Below are positions 21,350 through 32,931 of a DNA stretch of 64,000 bases, one piece after another. The stretch is from Ottelia alismoides (Eukaryota > Streptophyta > Magnoliopsida > Alismatales > Hydrocharitaceae). A program made the position numbers and the translations under genes. Under the pieces are notes generated by a model. That model was not told the origin of the DNA and ran no database searches. It was given only the letters and a program-made list of their open reading frames with translations. Location: NCBI GenBank assembly GCA_037367405.1, contig JAZKJV010002609.1, positions 372,001 to 436,000 on the forward strand, written 5' to 3'. Position 1 is the first letter of the stretch; each line of letters opens with the position of its first letter.

Positions 21350-22190
21350 GGGGATCAGTATTGTTCCTAATATTTCATGGGCTCTAGGCAAAAGAAAATA
21401 AGGGCCCTTGTAAAAAACAATTTAATTTTCTAAATTTGTAAACTTCTTATAAATAAGGTTCTTAAAATGTTACAAAAAACTATACATGTTGTTGATCGAC
21501 GAGCATCAAAGAATCATGAATATAAAATTATAAAAAATGATTTCTACAAGCATTTCAAAGGAAAAATAATCAATAATAGGATCCACATCAATGTTTTCTA
21601 ATAAATCTTTCTCAATTGATGGCATTGCCAATACATTCAATCTTTCTTGTGATATTAATGATCTCAAGTAGGTTTTTATCAATTTTAGCTTTGAAAAACT
21701 TCTTTAGGCCGATGCTACAGTCAGAGGCATAGTAAAAAAAATTATATATGCAATTAAAATATTTAGATAACAATCTACAGATTTTATAAACTTAAGAATT
21801 TCAATACCAGACATTGACTCATTTGGTAAATCATTTGCAACACTTCTAACTCTAAGTAAAAATCATTGAAATCGACATCACACGAATCATCATGAGAAAA
21901 TTTGGAGTGGAAATTAACAAAATACTCTCTTAACTCTTTATCATCCAATGCTTTTAACGTATTTGAATCGAATAAAAATCCAAAAATATTTTTAAATACT
22001 TTTAATTGCTCTAATCTAGTTTTTAAAGATGTGATCGTCGTATCCACAACAACTAAGAAGTACTCAACTCTAAATAACTCATCAGCGGGTTGGATTTCTT
22101 CGTCCTCATCATTTTCATCAAATCATTTTTTTAATAATACGACGCTTTATGAAAAACCACCCAATCTACTACTCTAAAAGAAGAATAGTG
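21350..22190 (-). pseudogene. hAT-family transposase C-terminal half, decayed
   Basis: On the minus strand a frame reads FRVEYFLVVVDTTI (about 22060) into RLEQLKVFKNIFGFLFD and ELREYFVN. After a one-base frameshift near 21830 it continues to LTVASA, a TAA, then RSFSKLKLIKTYLRS and QERLNVLAM. This is the C-terminal dimerisation region of plant hAT transposases, where TVASAERSFSKLKLIK-like blocks are typical; here the E codon has become TAA. The N-terminal zinc finger and catalytic N-terminal half are missing. A GC-rich tail resembling hAT 3' ends lies near 21370-21420. Non-functional. Confidence 0.8.
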
Positions 22191-22199
22191 TCGTTGAAT

Positions 22200-25100
22200 C
22201 GATCGAGTGAATTTTTGTAGAAAAAAGATTAATTTTGAATTAATTTCTTTTATTTTTATTTATACTCCTAAACTTAAGTGTATAGCCGTTAAGCACGTGA
22301 GTGTCGAACTCAGGGAGGCAAATTGTTTGAAAGTAGGGAAAATCAGAAGAAAGACTCAGGTTTTATGATTTTCCTTATTTTTATTGATTTTTAAGGGAAT
22401 TTTGGGTTTTTTATTTGATTTTTAGGAATTTTATTATTAGAAAATATTTTGTAATTTTTATTTAATTTATTTAATTTATTTAATTTATTTTATGTTTTGT
22501 TTTTTCTATTTATATAAATTTTCTAGTGGTTTTTAAGCATTTTATTAATTTTATTATTTTTTAATATTTAAAATAAAGATTTTAAAAAAAACATGAAGTA
22601 ATTATGATTTTTCAAAATGAAAACTAAACGAAAATAATTTTATTTTATTTTTATTAGAAAGTATGTGAAATTATCTTTAAAATGATAGGTTGTGCGTTTG
22701 TTGGTGATTTTTATTTATTTATTTATGATGTCTATAATTTTAAATGATTTTTGTGTTTTTTTAGTGATTTTAATATTTGATTTTTATTTTGTTTTTGATT
22801 TATTATGTAAAATAAGTAAAATATGCTATAAGTACTTTTTACAGGATTTTTAAAAATGTTTTTTTATGTGTTTTTAATGTTTGTTATCTTTTTGTATTTT
22901 TTTATTATCTTTTAAATGCTACAAAGTATTTTTATTTTTCGAAATACTATTTAATGTTGTACATAGTAAAGTATATTGTATTTATACATATTGTTATGAT
23001 ATTTTTATATTTTTTATTTTTTATTTATTACGTATTAGACATGTATGATAGTTGTATACAATATGGGGGTATGGATGTAATAAAACTAGAGACTAGGGGT
23101 ATGAGTGGAGTTTCAGCAGAAGTTGGGGGCATCCGCATAAAAATCCTTAGGTTGCACGTGACTCCCCATGTGATTCCCTACTGCAAACGAACCTACTAGC
23201 AAATAAAATAAAACCAGGAGCGTTTATGCAAAAGGCCACTCCCTCACATGGTTTTCACGTGAATGCTTAGCTGTACCGGTCATGTATGAAAATGACGAAA
23301 TTACAGGGGTTAAAATATAGTTTGCCCAGAAATTTAGACCCCTCGCATGCACTGTACTCGTGCACCGCTCAAGCCTGGAGCGTTGGGCGGAGCTTGTAAT
23401 CTACAGCCGACGTGTGGCGGGCTTACGTCGGTCAGATAGGAGTTTGACAGAATAGCTGAGATGAGAAGCTCCAGTCGTTTCAAGAAATTCTTGTAATTGT
23501 AGAGTTTTTTTTCAATTTGAATCCGGATGTATCGGTTTGGATACGAGTCCTGCGATCAACTCCAAGTACGGCGATGATCATCCGCGATGCTTGTTCGATG
23601 GATCTAATCCTCGTGCTCTGGCTTTTGGTCTCTCTAGGTTGACTCGATTAGATAATGATGGGCCTGGAATTTGTTTCTTGATTCGTTGTGTTATCTATTC
23701 TGCAGGTGATGATCTATGTTTGTACATCTCCAGGCCCTAAAACAGAGCCCAGATTCTCGTGCGGCTTAGATCATGATGGTGTCGTAGCTTCCACTCTCAA
23801 TTAATGTGAATGGGGATTTCCTAATCAATGTCCAAAGTTGGTTCTTATGTAGGCGATGGATGCTTTGTAGCCGGTGGCCTTCAAATCCGATGCGGATCTC
23901 CGGCTATGCTCTAGGTGATCGAGTGCGATAAATCTGATTGACTCCAGATGTTTCTACGGTTCAGTTATTTCCGATCAGGTTAAGTCGGTGATGCATCATT
24001 CGAATTGTCGATCGGTCAATGCACTCCAAGTAATTGGTCGTCATATCTCCAGTTGCTTCGACAGTTCCTGCTCGAATTTCAACCCATTCTATGGTAGTTG
24101 TAGTCCAACTTATCAGTTCTTTTTGTCGAAGATCTGCAAATGAAGACCCGACTCGAGTGCTATGACTCGGTCCTTATCAATCTGAGAGAAATGAATAGGG
24201 TTTCAATGTGTGGAGGATTTAACACCAAAGCTCCGACCATAGTGCGTGGCCGGATATGACAGATCTGGAAGGTGAATGAAAGCGGCTAAGAATAGGGAAT
24301 GATTGGGATTGATTTGTGAATTAAATAGAGAGAATAGAAGGAATGAGATGAGAAATCGGAGACAGAGGGGGAAACAGAGAGAAGGATAGACAACCTGACC
24401 TGGAAGGTGAATAAAGGGAGTTGATGCGAGGATGTGGTCGACAGAAATGGAGCTCGGGTGGAGCTCCGGGAATCCTTGCCTGCAACGCGATGATAAATTT
24501 CGCGGAGGCTGGGCATACACAGCAGAGATGCTCTGCAATGCCAATGGATCTTGCCGAACCCCTCTCACACTCGCTCGACGGAAGGAAGACGATTGTCACT
24601 CTCATCTCTCTCTCTCTCTCTCTGATTTCGGAGGGAGGGGTTGCGAAAATGGTGGATGGTTCCGGAGGAAGGGGTTAATGGCTATTTATAGGAGAGGAGG
24701 GATAGAGTAACCGGAGGTGGTGACGGGAGCCGGGTTGGTTGGCGAATGGCCGATCAACGGCCGGCCGTTGGAGCGATTGACGGATATAAAAGAGGGGGGA
24801 GGAAGCCGGCGGGTGTGGAAGAGGAAGAGGGGAAGAAGGTGCGTGTGCAGGTAGGAAGAAAGGGGAAAGTGAAAAAGAGAGAGGGAAGATAGAGAAATAA
24901 AATGAAAAATTAATTAAAATTAAATTAATTAATTTAAGAATTAAATATTTATATTAATTTAAGACATAATTAAAGGTTTATTTACGTAATAAACTAAGTA
25001 GTTAGTAATTAAATAATTAAATAGATTTAGGATTAAATTCCTTAATTACTCGTTAAATAATATTTAGTGATTAAATAATAAATAATTAAATAATTTAACT

Positions 25101-26185
25101 AAAAAATAAATATATTTTATTTTAAATAAATCAAATATTTCAAAGAGTAATAAAGTATTTAAATATATAAATTAACATATATAAAATAATAATAAGTTAC
25201 GGTTCATTGTACAATATACCAATACGGATCCGAAAACCGTATTTTTCGCATTAACTCTTATTTTGTGAAACTAGTGTCATTTTATAGATAAATGTAATAT
25301 GAATTTTAGAATCGAGTTTACCCAATTCGGAGTTCACAAGGCCGAGTTATGAGGTCCGGAAAATTTAGGTAGCGGCTTCGAGGCTTCAGGGTTTATTGGT
25401 ATTTTAACTTGATTATATTTTTATATTTTTCTATACATTTTTGGAAGATTTTAGGAATATAAATTAAGTTAATTGGATTTGCAGTTATTTAATTAAAAAG
25501 TCAGGAAGTTTCTACACATTATACATTTATACAACAGGTCCAAAACACCAAAACTCACCGGTTTTATTCGAATATTTTTTTTGATATTTTTAATAAATAG
25601 TTTAAGTATTAAACCGATTTTAAAAGTGAGTTTGGTCCATTAGGAGTTTTTTTATAAAAAGTTATGAACCTTGGAAGTTGGCTTTTGCGACTTTTTCGGT
25701 TTATTACGGTTAATTATTTTTATAATGACATATTTTTCTAATATTTTTATAATATAATATATATTTTTGTGAACAACTTTTACAAAAGAAGTTGATTTGA
25801 GATGATATAGGTGATGAATAAAATAGGTGAAGTATTAACAATGTGAAAAATGGATAAATTATATTTTTAGTCTTTGTTTTCTTGATATTTTTATAGGTTA
25901 AGATCCTTATCTCCCTCTACTTATTTATTTTGTCGACCCGATCAATATTGACATGGTCTCAGGGTTAGGATCAGCCTGTATATATTACATATCGACATGC
26001 TTCTTTTCTTTTATTTTTCTTTTTATCTTTATTCTTTTATTTTGGATAAAATAAGTGCTAATTATAGAATATTAATATTTGTGGATACAATGATAATTAG
26101 TTGGAATTAATGGATATTTACATGTATTTTATCAAAGATTTTAGCCAAAATGAAAGAATAAAGGTGATGAATCATGGATTCATCA
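22200..26185 (-). repeat. 3' LTR of element I (about 4 kb, inner end uncertain)
   Basis: On the minus strand it starts at 26185 with a perfect 9-bp palindrome (TGATGAATC/GATTCATCA) directly after the polypurine tract. The R/U5 block with CTCCCTGAGTTCGACACTC lies at about 22295-22320. The far end near 22200 merges into hAT sequence and no clean TCATCA end is seen, so this end may be truncated. A TC microsatellite is present at about 24605-24622. A GC-rich block spans about 23380-24880. Confidence 0.78.
24681..24690 (-). promoter_or_regulatory. TATA box of LTR I
   Basis: TATAAATAGC on the minus strand, at the edge of the GC-rich block, is a good plant TATA consensus. The position is equivalent to the TATA box in LTR A. 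Confidence 0.5.
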
Positions 26186-26845
26186 TTTCCCTATACTTTA
26201 CCTTTGTTAGTCCCTTAGCAACACTTATTCTATAAATACGTGCAAGCAAAAAGAAAAAGAAAAAGGAAAATAAAAAAACTTAGAACATGATTGTTTCTTT
26301 AAACCAAATATCACTTCACCTAAAATCTGGAACTTGGATTCCGACCTTTATATTAATAGTGTGTCGGGACTATATTAGAATTATAATTTATGCCTCGACA
26401 TCCCTCAAGTTCCACAAATTCTTATCCACTTTCACCTTAACATCCAGCTCAGATCCACCTACTCGTCACACAAACTTTTCAGCTTTGAAAGCAACTTGAT
26501 TGTGTGTGAAAGGTTTTAGCTCTTCCAACTCTAGAGAGGCGAAAACACTGCCCATCCAATTATACACTTCCATTGGCCCTTACCCAGCAACTCAATCATC
26601 GAGGAGGGAGGTATTTCCTTCTGAGGTCAGGTCGTGGTGTGTCCACAATCGAGTATAGAAAGAAGATAGAAGAATTGAGAAGATAACTAGAGTGTGATCA
26701 GCATAATCACATCTCCTGTGAAGCCTGACTTGTTTAGCCAAGTCTCCACTAAGACATGCAACCTTTTCTGAAGCTCGGACCATTATGGTCATTTTTGGTA
26801 TTTGGTGTATTCAGCTTCTTTTTAGTAGAGATAATTGTTGCACCA
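26186..26845 (-). other. 3' untranslated region of element I, piece next to 3' LTR
   Basis: This is non-coding. Next to the LTR it reads, on the minus strand, AAAGTATAGGGAAA (a degraded polypurine tract), preceded by the pre-tract hairpin at 26201-26221. It aligns with 46399-46434 of H. The piece ends at the D insertion, whose target duplication copy CACCA is 26841-26845. Confidence 0.75.
26201..26221 (-). promoter_or_regulatory. Pre-polypurine hairpin, element I
   Basis: On the minus strand TTGCTA and TAACAA flank the loop AGGGAC. Compared with H (TTTGCTA/TAGCAAA, same loop) one pair is lost by a G-to-A change. Confidence 0.65.
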
Positions 26846-29800
26846 TGATGAACCTCCATATCATCATCTTTATTCTATCATTTTGGCCTCAAAAACCCTA
26901 GTAAATGCATATAAATACCCTTAATTCATGCATTTTATCACCCAAGCATATGTGTGTAACTATTGTATAAAATATTATTTTTAATACCAAAATCATAGAA
27001 TAAAGAAAAGAAAAGAAAAAGAATAAAATATTGCAAATATTTTATGACCCCAAACCCCAAGACCTAGGTATCTCTATGACTAGATTGACAAAGAATAAAG
27101 TAGGGAGAGACAAGGGCCAAAAACCAATAAAAATCCCTTTTATTTAATTCATTCTTTATTTATTTTAGGACCTATTTTTAGTTTTACTTTTTATAATTTA
27201 AATAAAGAAACTTTGTACATGAAAGTTGTAGATAATTAAATATAGAAAAATACAAAATTGATTTCACACAAAAATAATGTACAGACAAAAAGCTATGATC
27301 TGAATGAGATTCCAGAATCCCAACTTCTCAGACTGTATCTCTCAAATAAAAACTCAAAATCTATCAAAATTATCTTTTCTATATAATTTTTAATAAGTTA
27401 TTTAATGAAGGCAGTTTCATATTTCTGTGAGTTGCGGTTTGAAAGTTAGGTTTTGGACCCCTATTGTATACTTATACTGATTAAAATATTCATTTTATTT
27501 ATTATTCATTATTTTTATAATTTTATATTTTTATAATTTTGTAAATAATATTTATAATACATGTATATATTAAAACAGGAATAAAAACCTAAAGAAAACA
27601 CAACAATAAAATACTTAAACAAAACACATAGGTGTAATACCTATAAATATACCTATATAATTAATACATCTATTTATTTAATTACACAAAAGACTTCAAA
27701 AAAATAAAATAAAAATATATCTAAGTTCATAAAATTGATTTATAAATATACAAAAAATAAACAAAATTAATAAAAGCAAAAATACAAAAAATTATATTAA
27801 AATATATAGATAAAAATACCTATATAGCTTATAAAAGGTAACTTGTAATTTTATACCTCAAAAAAAATAAAAATCATAATAAAATAATTTGTAAAATAAT
27901 AAACATTTTTTACTTAGTAACTTAAAATTAATAAAATCAATTATTATTTTTAAATGATTTTCGAAATCTTTTTCAGGAGGATTTTCCTGGTCGGTCCACG
28001 TGGACCAAATAGGTGGGTCGGACCGTTGATCGCGGGTCAACTGTCTGACCCCGCCCCCTGCAGTTGTCAGAACCCATTTCTCATCCAATTTCGTGATTTT
28101 TTGAGGGTTGATCCTTTCACCCTTTCACATTGCATTCTCTTTGACTTTTGTTCCTAGTATATTGGTCTTACACGCCCAAGCCTCTCCTTGGGTTGTGGAC
28201 CATCGATTTGCTCTATCCGCCTCGAACTTCCAAGCCGCTCGTCAATCTATTCAAAAAACAACCCTTCACCTCTTTTGAAAATTGAACACCTTTGGACCAT
28301 TTTCCTCTCCTCCTATTGCGCTCCAGAGCAAGTGGGAGGTGACAGCTCCGTCTTCTTGCCTTCAGGTGGATCGAGGAGGCGGCCAAAGGGCGTGTCCACC
28401 CACCTCCGGCGACCTTCGAGGGTGAGGTTCTTCCTCTGGTTACCAGCCATTGAGGTTCTGTTTTATTTATTCTCTCGTTAGTCCTAGTCATAGGGTTTAG
28501 TTTCATGTTTTTATTTCATGTCTAGATCATATAGATTTAGGCTACAAAGATCCTCGCCGGAGCTCCGCTCCGGCCAACACCATCCACGCCATTTCACATT
28601 TAGACCACCCCCGCGACCCTTGTGACCTATATTTATTGTGTGTAAGCTTGACTGTAGATTCCAGGAGCAAAGGACCCCCGAGAGGGGTCGATTTTGGAGG
28701 ACGTGAGGTACCTGGACCTCATCGCCTTCTCTGGCCTTGCCGCGGCGCATCGAGGCTCAACGAATCATTTTGGCCCTGCTACCGGGTCAGGGAATCTTCT
28801 AGGCTTCGTCAGAGACCTTCTGATGTGAAGCAGGTCGCGAGAGCAATGCCGTACCGCCGATTGAAGTTCGAGACTGGCATTATTCTTCCCTTTTCTTACA
28901 AGGAGGCTCACGGCCGTTGGATCGGGCCTCGGATCCAGAATGCCTAGCTGTCGTCCGATCAATCATTCCTCTGCCGTTGATCACGTTCGGGATCGTCTAA
29001 CCACGGCCATCCGTGCAATCCGTCATCGGGCTCGCTCATGCTGCCACGTGTCCTAAGTGAAGTGTCGCCCGCCGTCGGATCTCGTCTGCCTGGGTATTTT
29101 GCATTTATTACCCATGCCCCTTTTGTATTTACTAAACAACACATAAGCTTTCATCCGCAGTTTACAATTTTTGTGAAATTTGCAAAAACACCCCAACATT
29201 CTCATATTTGCATCGAGTCCCCTATTCACGTCACCTCATGTGACTTGCGCAAGTGGGAGTTGGGGTATTTTGCGTAGGGCCCCTCTTTGTAGTATTTATG
29301 TTAAGTCCAGAAACTATTTTATAACGTTGTAATATTTTTGGAAAAATTGCAAGAATAACCCTCAAGTTTTTTGTTATTTACCGTCAAGTCCCTGCTAGGT
29401 TACGTGCCACGTGCACGTAACCATGGGAAATTTGCGAATATAGCCCCTGAGTTTTTGATTATTTGTGATTGGTCCTGAAATATTTTTTAGTTATATTTTT
29501 TGGATAAATTGCACTTTCGCCCTTGTAGTTCTGGATATTTACAAATATACCCCTACTAGTATGCATTTTCTTTTTGTTGTCTACATTTATTTCATGCATC
29601 TATAAAACCCTAAAAAAATCCCCAAAAAATTGCCCTAGCTTCTTGTCTTGTTGGTCTATCAAGCCATAAATTTATTTTGCATATTTGTTGCATTTTAATA
29701 TTTATAAAAAATCAAAAACATGTATTTTTATCTCTGTTTGCATTAGAAAAAACATAAAAAATTATAAATACTTTTTGAAAAATTCCAAAAAAACATATTT

Positions 29801-30555
29801 TGTGTGTTTTTACATCTTTTATCTTCAGACCAAAAATTACTAAAAAATACAAAAGAAAACCCATAAAAATTGGAAAAGCCCTAAAAATTTCATAAAAATA
29901 CTAATATCCTAAAAAATCTTAAAAATCTAATTTCTATTTCTGAATTTTCCTTATTTTATTATCTTTTTTTAAATTAATTTGGAAAATTTTGGTTCTTGTT
30001 TGATATTTTATTTCTCCATTTCAATTTGTATTTATACTTTATTCACTATTTTCAGTATTTCTGACTTTAAAAATACAAAAAATAGGAAAAATATAGAAAA
30101 ATCACAAAAATATTAGAAAAATATAAAAAGTACAAAATATTTTATTCCTGAATGTTGCTTATTTTAACTATTTTTGTATATATTATGTTTCTCTTTTCTT
30201 TATTGTATACATACTTTATCATTTAAAAAGAAAAAGAAAATATAAAAATATAAAAATATAAAAAGAAAATAAAAATCAAAAAATTAATAATCAAAATAAA
30301 AAAATATAAAATTAAAAATCCACAAAAATATCATTTATAGACGAAAACATCACATTCATTCTTGTGCATTGATATTGCCCGATCTGTCCTACTTGTTCCC
30401 TGATAAAGTTTAACTCGGCATCTTCTTGTCATTGTTTTGATCATTTGTTGTGGGTTAATTGTTGACTGAATTCCAAATTTTGTGTGGTCGCCACAGCGAC
30501 TGTGTCTCCGCCCTGTGTGAGACATGTTTAGACCGCCCGACTTTCGTGTTCATCA
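26846..30555 (+). repeat. Solo LTR D (3,710 bp)
   Basis: It starts TGATGAACCTCC at 26846 and ends GTGTTCATCA at 30555. It is flanked by the 5-bp duplication CACCA at 26841-26845 and 30556-30560. There is no primer-binding site or internal region, so this is a solo LTR left by recombination between two LTRs. It is of the B/E family: the start and the GTGGTCGCCACAGCGAC block near the end match LTR B. A GC-rich block lies at about 27960-29100, then TTGCA/CCCCT modules to about 29560. Open frames inside match nothing I know. Confidence 0.92.
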
Positions 30556-31315
30556 CACCATATAAGACTTTTGTTCCTCGACGGATATAACATCTTTTCA
30601 TTGCGTCCATTTTTGGGGGTCTTAGAGAAAATTGTGCCAGCATATCCTTCCCTCATCCGAAGCTTTATTTCAACCCCAATCTCTCCTGTCTTGAGACATC
30701 ATCACCGCCAGACAAGTATGGAAACACACCACCGAAATGGATTACCCTTCGCAACCACATGCAAGTTGAGCTAAGTGCAGCGTGCATGAGTTCAAAATTG
30801 GTTCAAATGAAAAAGTATTAAATGGATGACACCAGGTGTCCTACTTAGGCACTTTCAAGTTGAATTCCAAACATGGTCTCATGGAATCCAAAGAATTAAT
30901 TCTAAAAGATCTGAAGAGTCTTAACTCCAGTTCCTAATAAAGTCTCTTTAGAATCAAGTGGATTAAGTCCTAAACCAATCTCCATCTCTCGGACTTAGAT
31001 CCATTCGCTTCAAGAATCAAACGTGTTCTGAAAAATGCTAATGAATGCAACAATTTTTTTATGAGGTAAATTTTCGGATTGAACTTTTTAAGTAGTTTTT
31101 AAAGACTTTTGCATATTTTTATTGAATTTTAAAACTTTTCATTTTTAGGGGTATTTTTGAAAAAGTTAGTGGATAAATTCAATTTACACAAATTTAATTT
31201 TTCTATATTTTACAGAAGATTTTATACAAATTTTATATACAATTTATATGACTTTTATACAAGATTTTACAAGAATTTTATTTTCAAAATTTTAAGGATT
31301 TTATCAGTGAATTTT
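30556..31315 (-). other. 3' untranslated region of element I, piece between D and E
   Basis: This is non-coding. Around 30980 on the minus strand CTTAATCCACTTGATTCTA matches the H 3' region (about 45350). It ends with ATTTT (31311-31315), the target duplication of solo LTR E. It starts with CACCA (30556-30560), the duplication of D. Confidence 0.72.
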
Positions 31316-32931
31316 TGATGAACTCAAAAATCCGGAGGTCGTATTGATTCACAATACGAATCAACAGTTGTCGAATTGACCTCGCATAAAATCCAGACTT
31401 CAGTCAACAATTAACCTACAACAGAGATCAAACAATGAAAAGCATTACGGAGTTAAAATTTATTATAACTCTACAAAAGATGTGTATAGTGCAAGTAGTG
31501 TAAAGGTCAAACACAGGGAGCAAGCAGGTAGATAAGGGTAGAAGTGCACAAAGGTGATTGTGATATATTTGCCTAAAGTGTTATTTTTTGTGGGTTTTTA
31601 ATTTTTTTTAATTTTTGATTTTATATTTTTATATTTTGATTTTTTTGTTTTTGTATTTTCTTTTTATGTTTTATATTTTTATATTTTCTTTTTCTTTTAA
31701 TTTATAAAATAAAATATATATACAAAATAAGAAAAGAGATAGATAATGTATTTATAAAAATATGTAAAAATAAGCAAGATTCATGAAATAAAATATTTTT
31801 GTGCCTTTTATACTTTTCTAATGTTTTTTATTTTTCCTTATTTTTTCTAATTTTTTTGGTATTTTAAAAGTAAAAAATACAGAAAACAATGAATAAGATA
31901 AAAAGTCAAAATGAAAATGGAGATGGAAAATATTAAACAGTAATAAAAAGTTCCCCAAATTAATTTTAATTTAAATATAATAAAATAAAGAAAATTAGGA
32001 AACAGAAATTAGATTTTTAGGATTTTTATGAATTAATATATATTTTTAAAGATTTTTGGGTTTTTATAATTTTTAGGAGTTTTCTTTTGTATTTTTAGTG
32101 TTTTTTTGCCTGAAGTTAAATCACACTAAAATACACAAAATATATTTTTCTGGGAATTTTTAAAGTGTTCTTGTAATTTTTATGGATTTTCTAATGCAAA
32201 CAAGGATGAAAATGCTTGTTTTTATTTTTTTATAAATATTAAAATGCAACAAAAATGCAAAATAAAAATATAGCATAATAGAGGGATGCAACAAGAACCT
32301 AAGGTAAGTTTTTGGGTTTTTTTAGGAATTTATAGATGCATGAAATAAATACAAACAACAAAGAGAAAATGGACCCCTAGCAGGGGTCTTTTTGTAATTA
32401 AGCAAAAGTCCAGGGTCTCAGTGCAATTTTCCACAAAAATTATAACTAACTAAAAACTTTCTGGACTAAATCTTAATCACCAAAAACCCCGTGGTTAAAG
32501 TGCAAAATTCCCACAGTCGCTCGTGGCAATTACGTGCCTAGTAGGGACCTAAACGTAATTTTCAAAAAACTTGGGGCTAAGTTGCAATTCTTCCAAAAAG
32601 TTAATAACTTAAATAAAGAGTTTCAGGGCTAAGAAGAAATAATAAACAAATGGGGGTCCCTGTAAAATGGCCACGTCTCACGTGCAGAAGTCACGTGAGG
32701 TGACGTGGCTAGGGACCCAAATGCAAATAACAAAATATCAGGGGTTATTTAACAAAATTTATAAAATAAAAGTAATTGTAGAGGAAAGGTTTAATACTAT
32801 TAATTAATGACGAAAAATGGAGAGGGCTAATTAGAAAAATACCCACACCTGGGGATCCGACGATGGATGATATAACACTTTGCCACGTGTCGAGATCTCC
32901 TGCAACGATGATGGTTCAAAATCGACGACCA
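31316..32931 (-). repeat. Solo LTR E, inner-end part
   Basis: On the minus strand this is the terminal part of the LTR, ending GAGTTCATCA at 31316, with the R/U5 block (TTGACCTTTACACT) near 31505. ATTTT flanks it at 31311-31315. It is interrupted at 32931 by G; GACCA (32927-32931) is G's target duplication. The other part is at 55473-57661. Confidence 0.9.

Noticed and set aside
21072..21401. 109-codon plus-strand frame near the hAT fossil as a gene
   Set aside because: No domain, biased composition, and no matching splice or start context; left as unassigned sequence.
18534..22190. Fragment C and element I as one element
   Set aside because: The order would require the C leader to lead into a 3' LTR; no primer site or LTR end joins them, and hAT sequence lies between.
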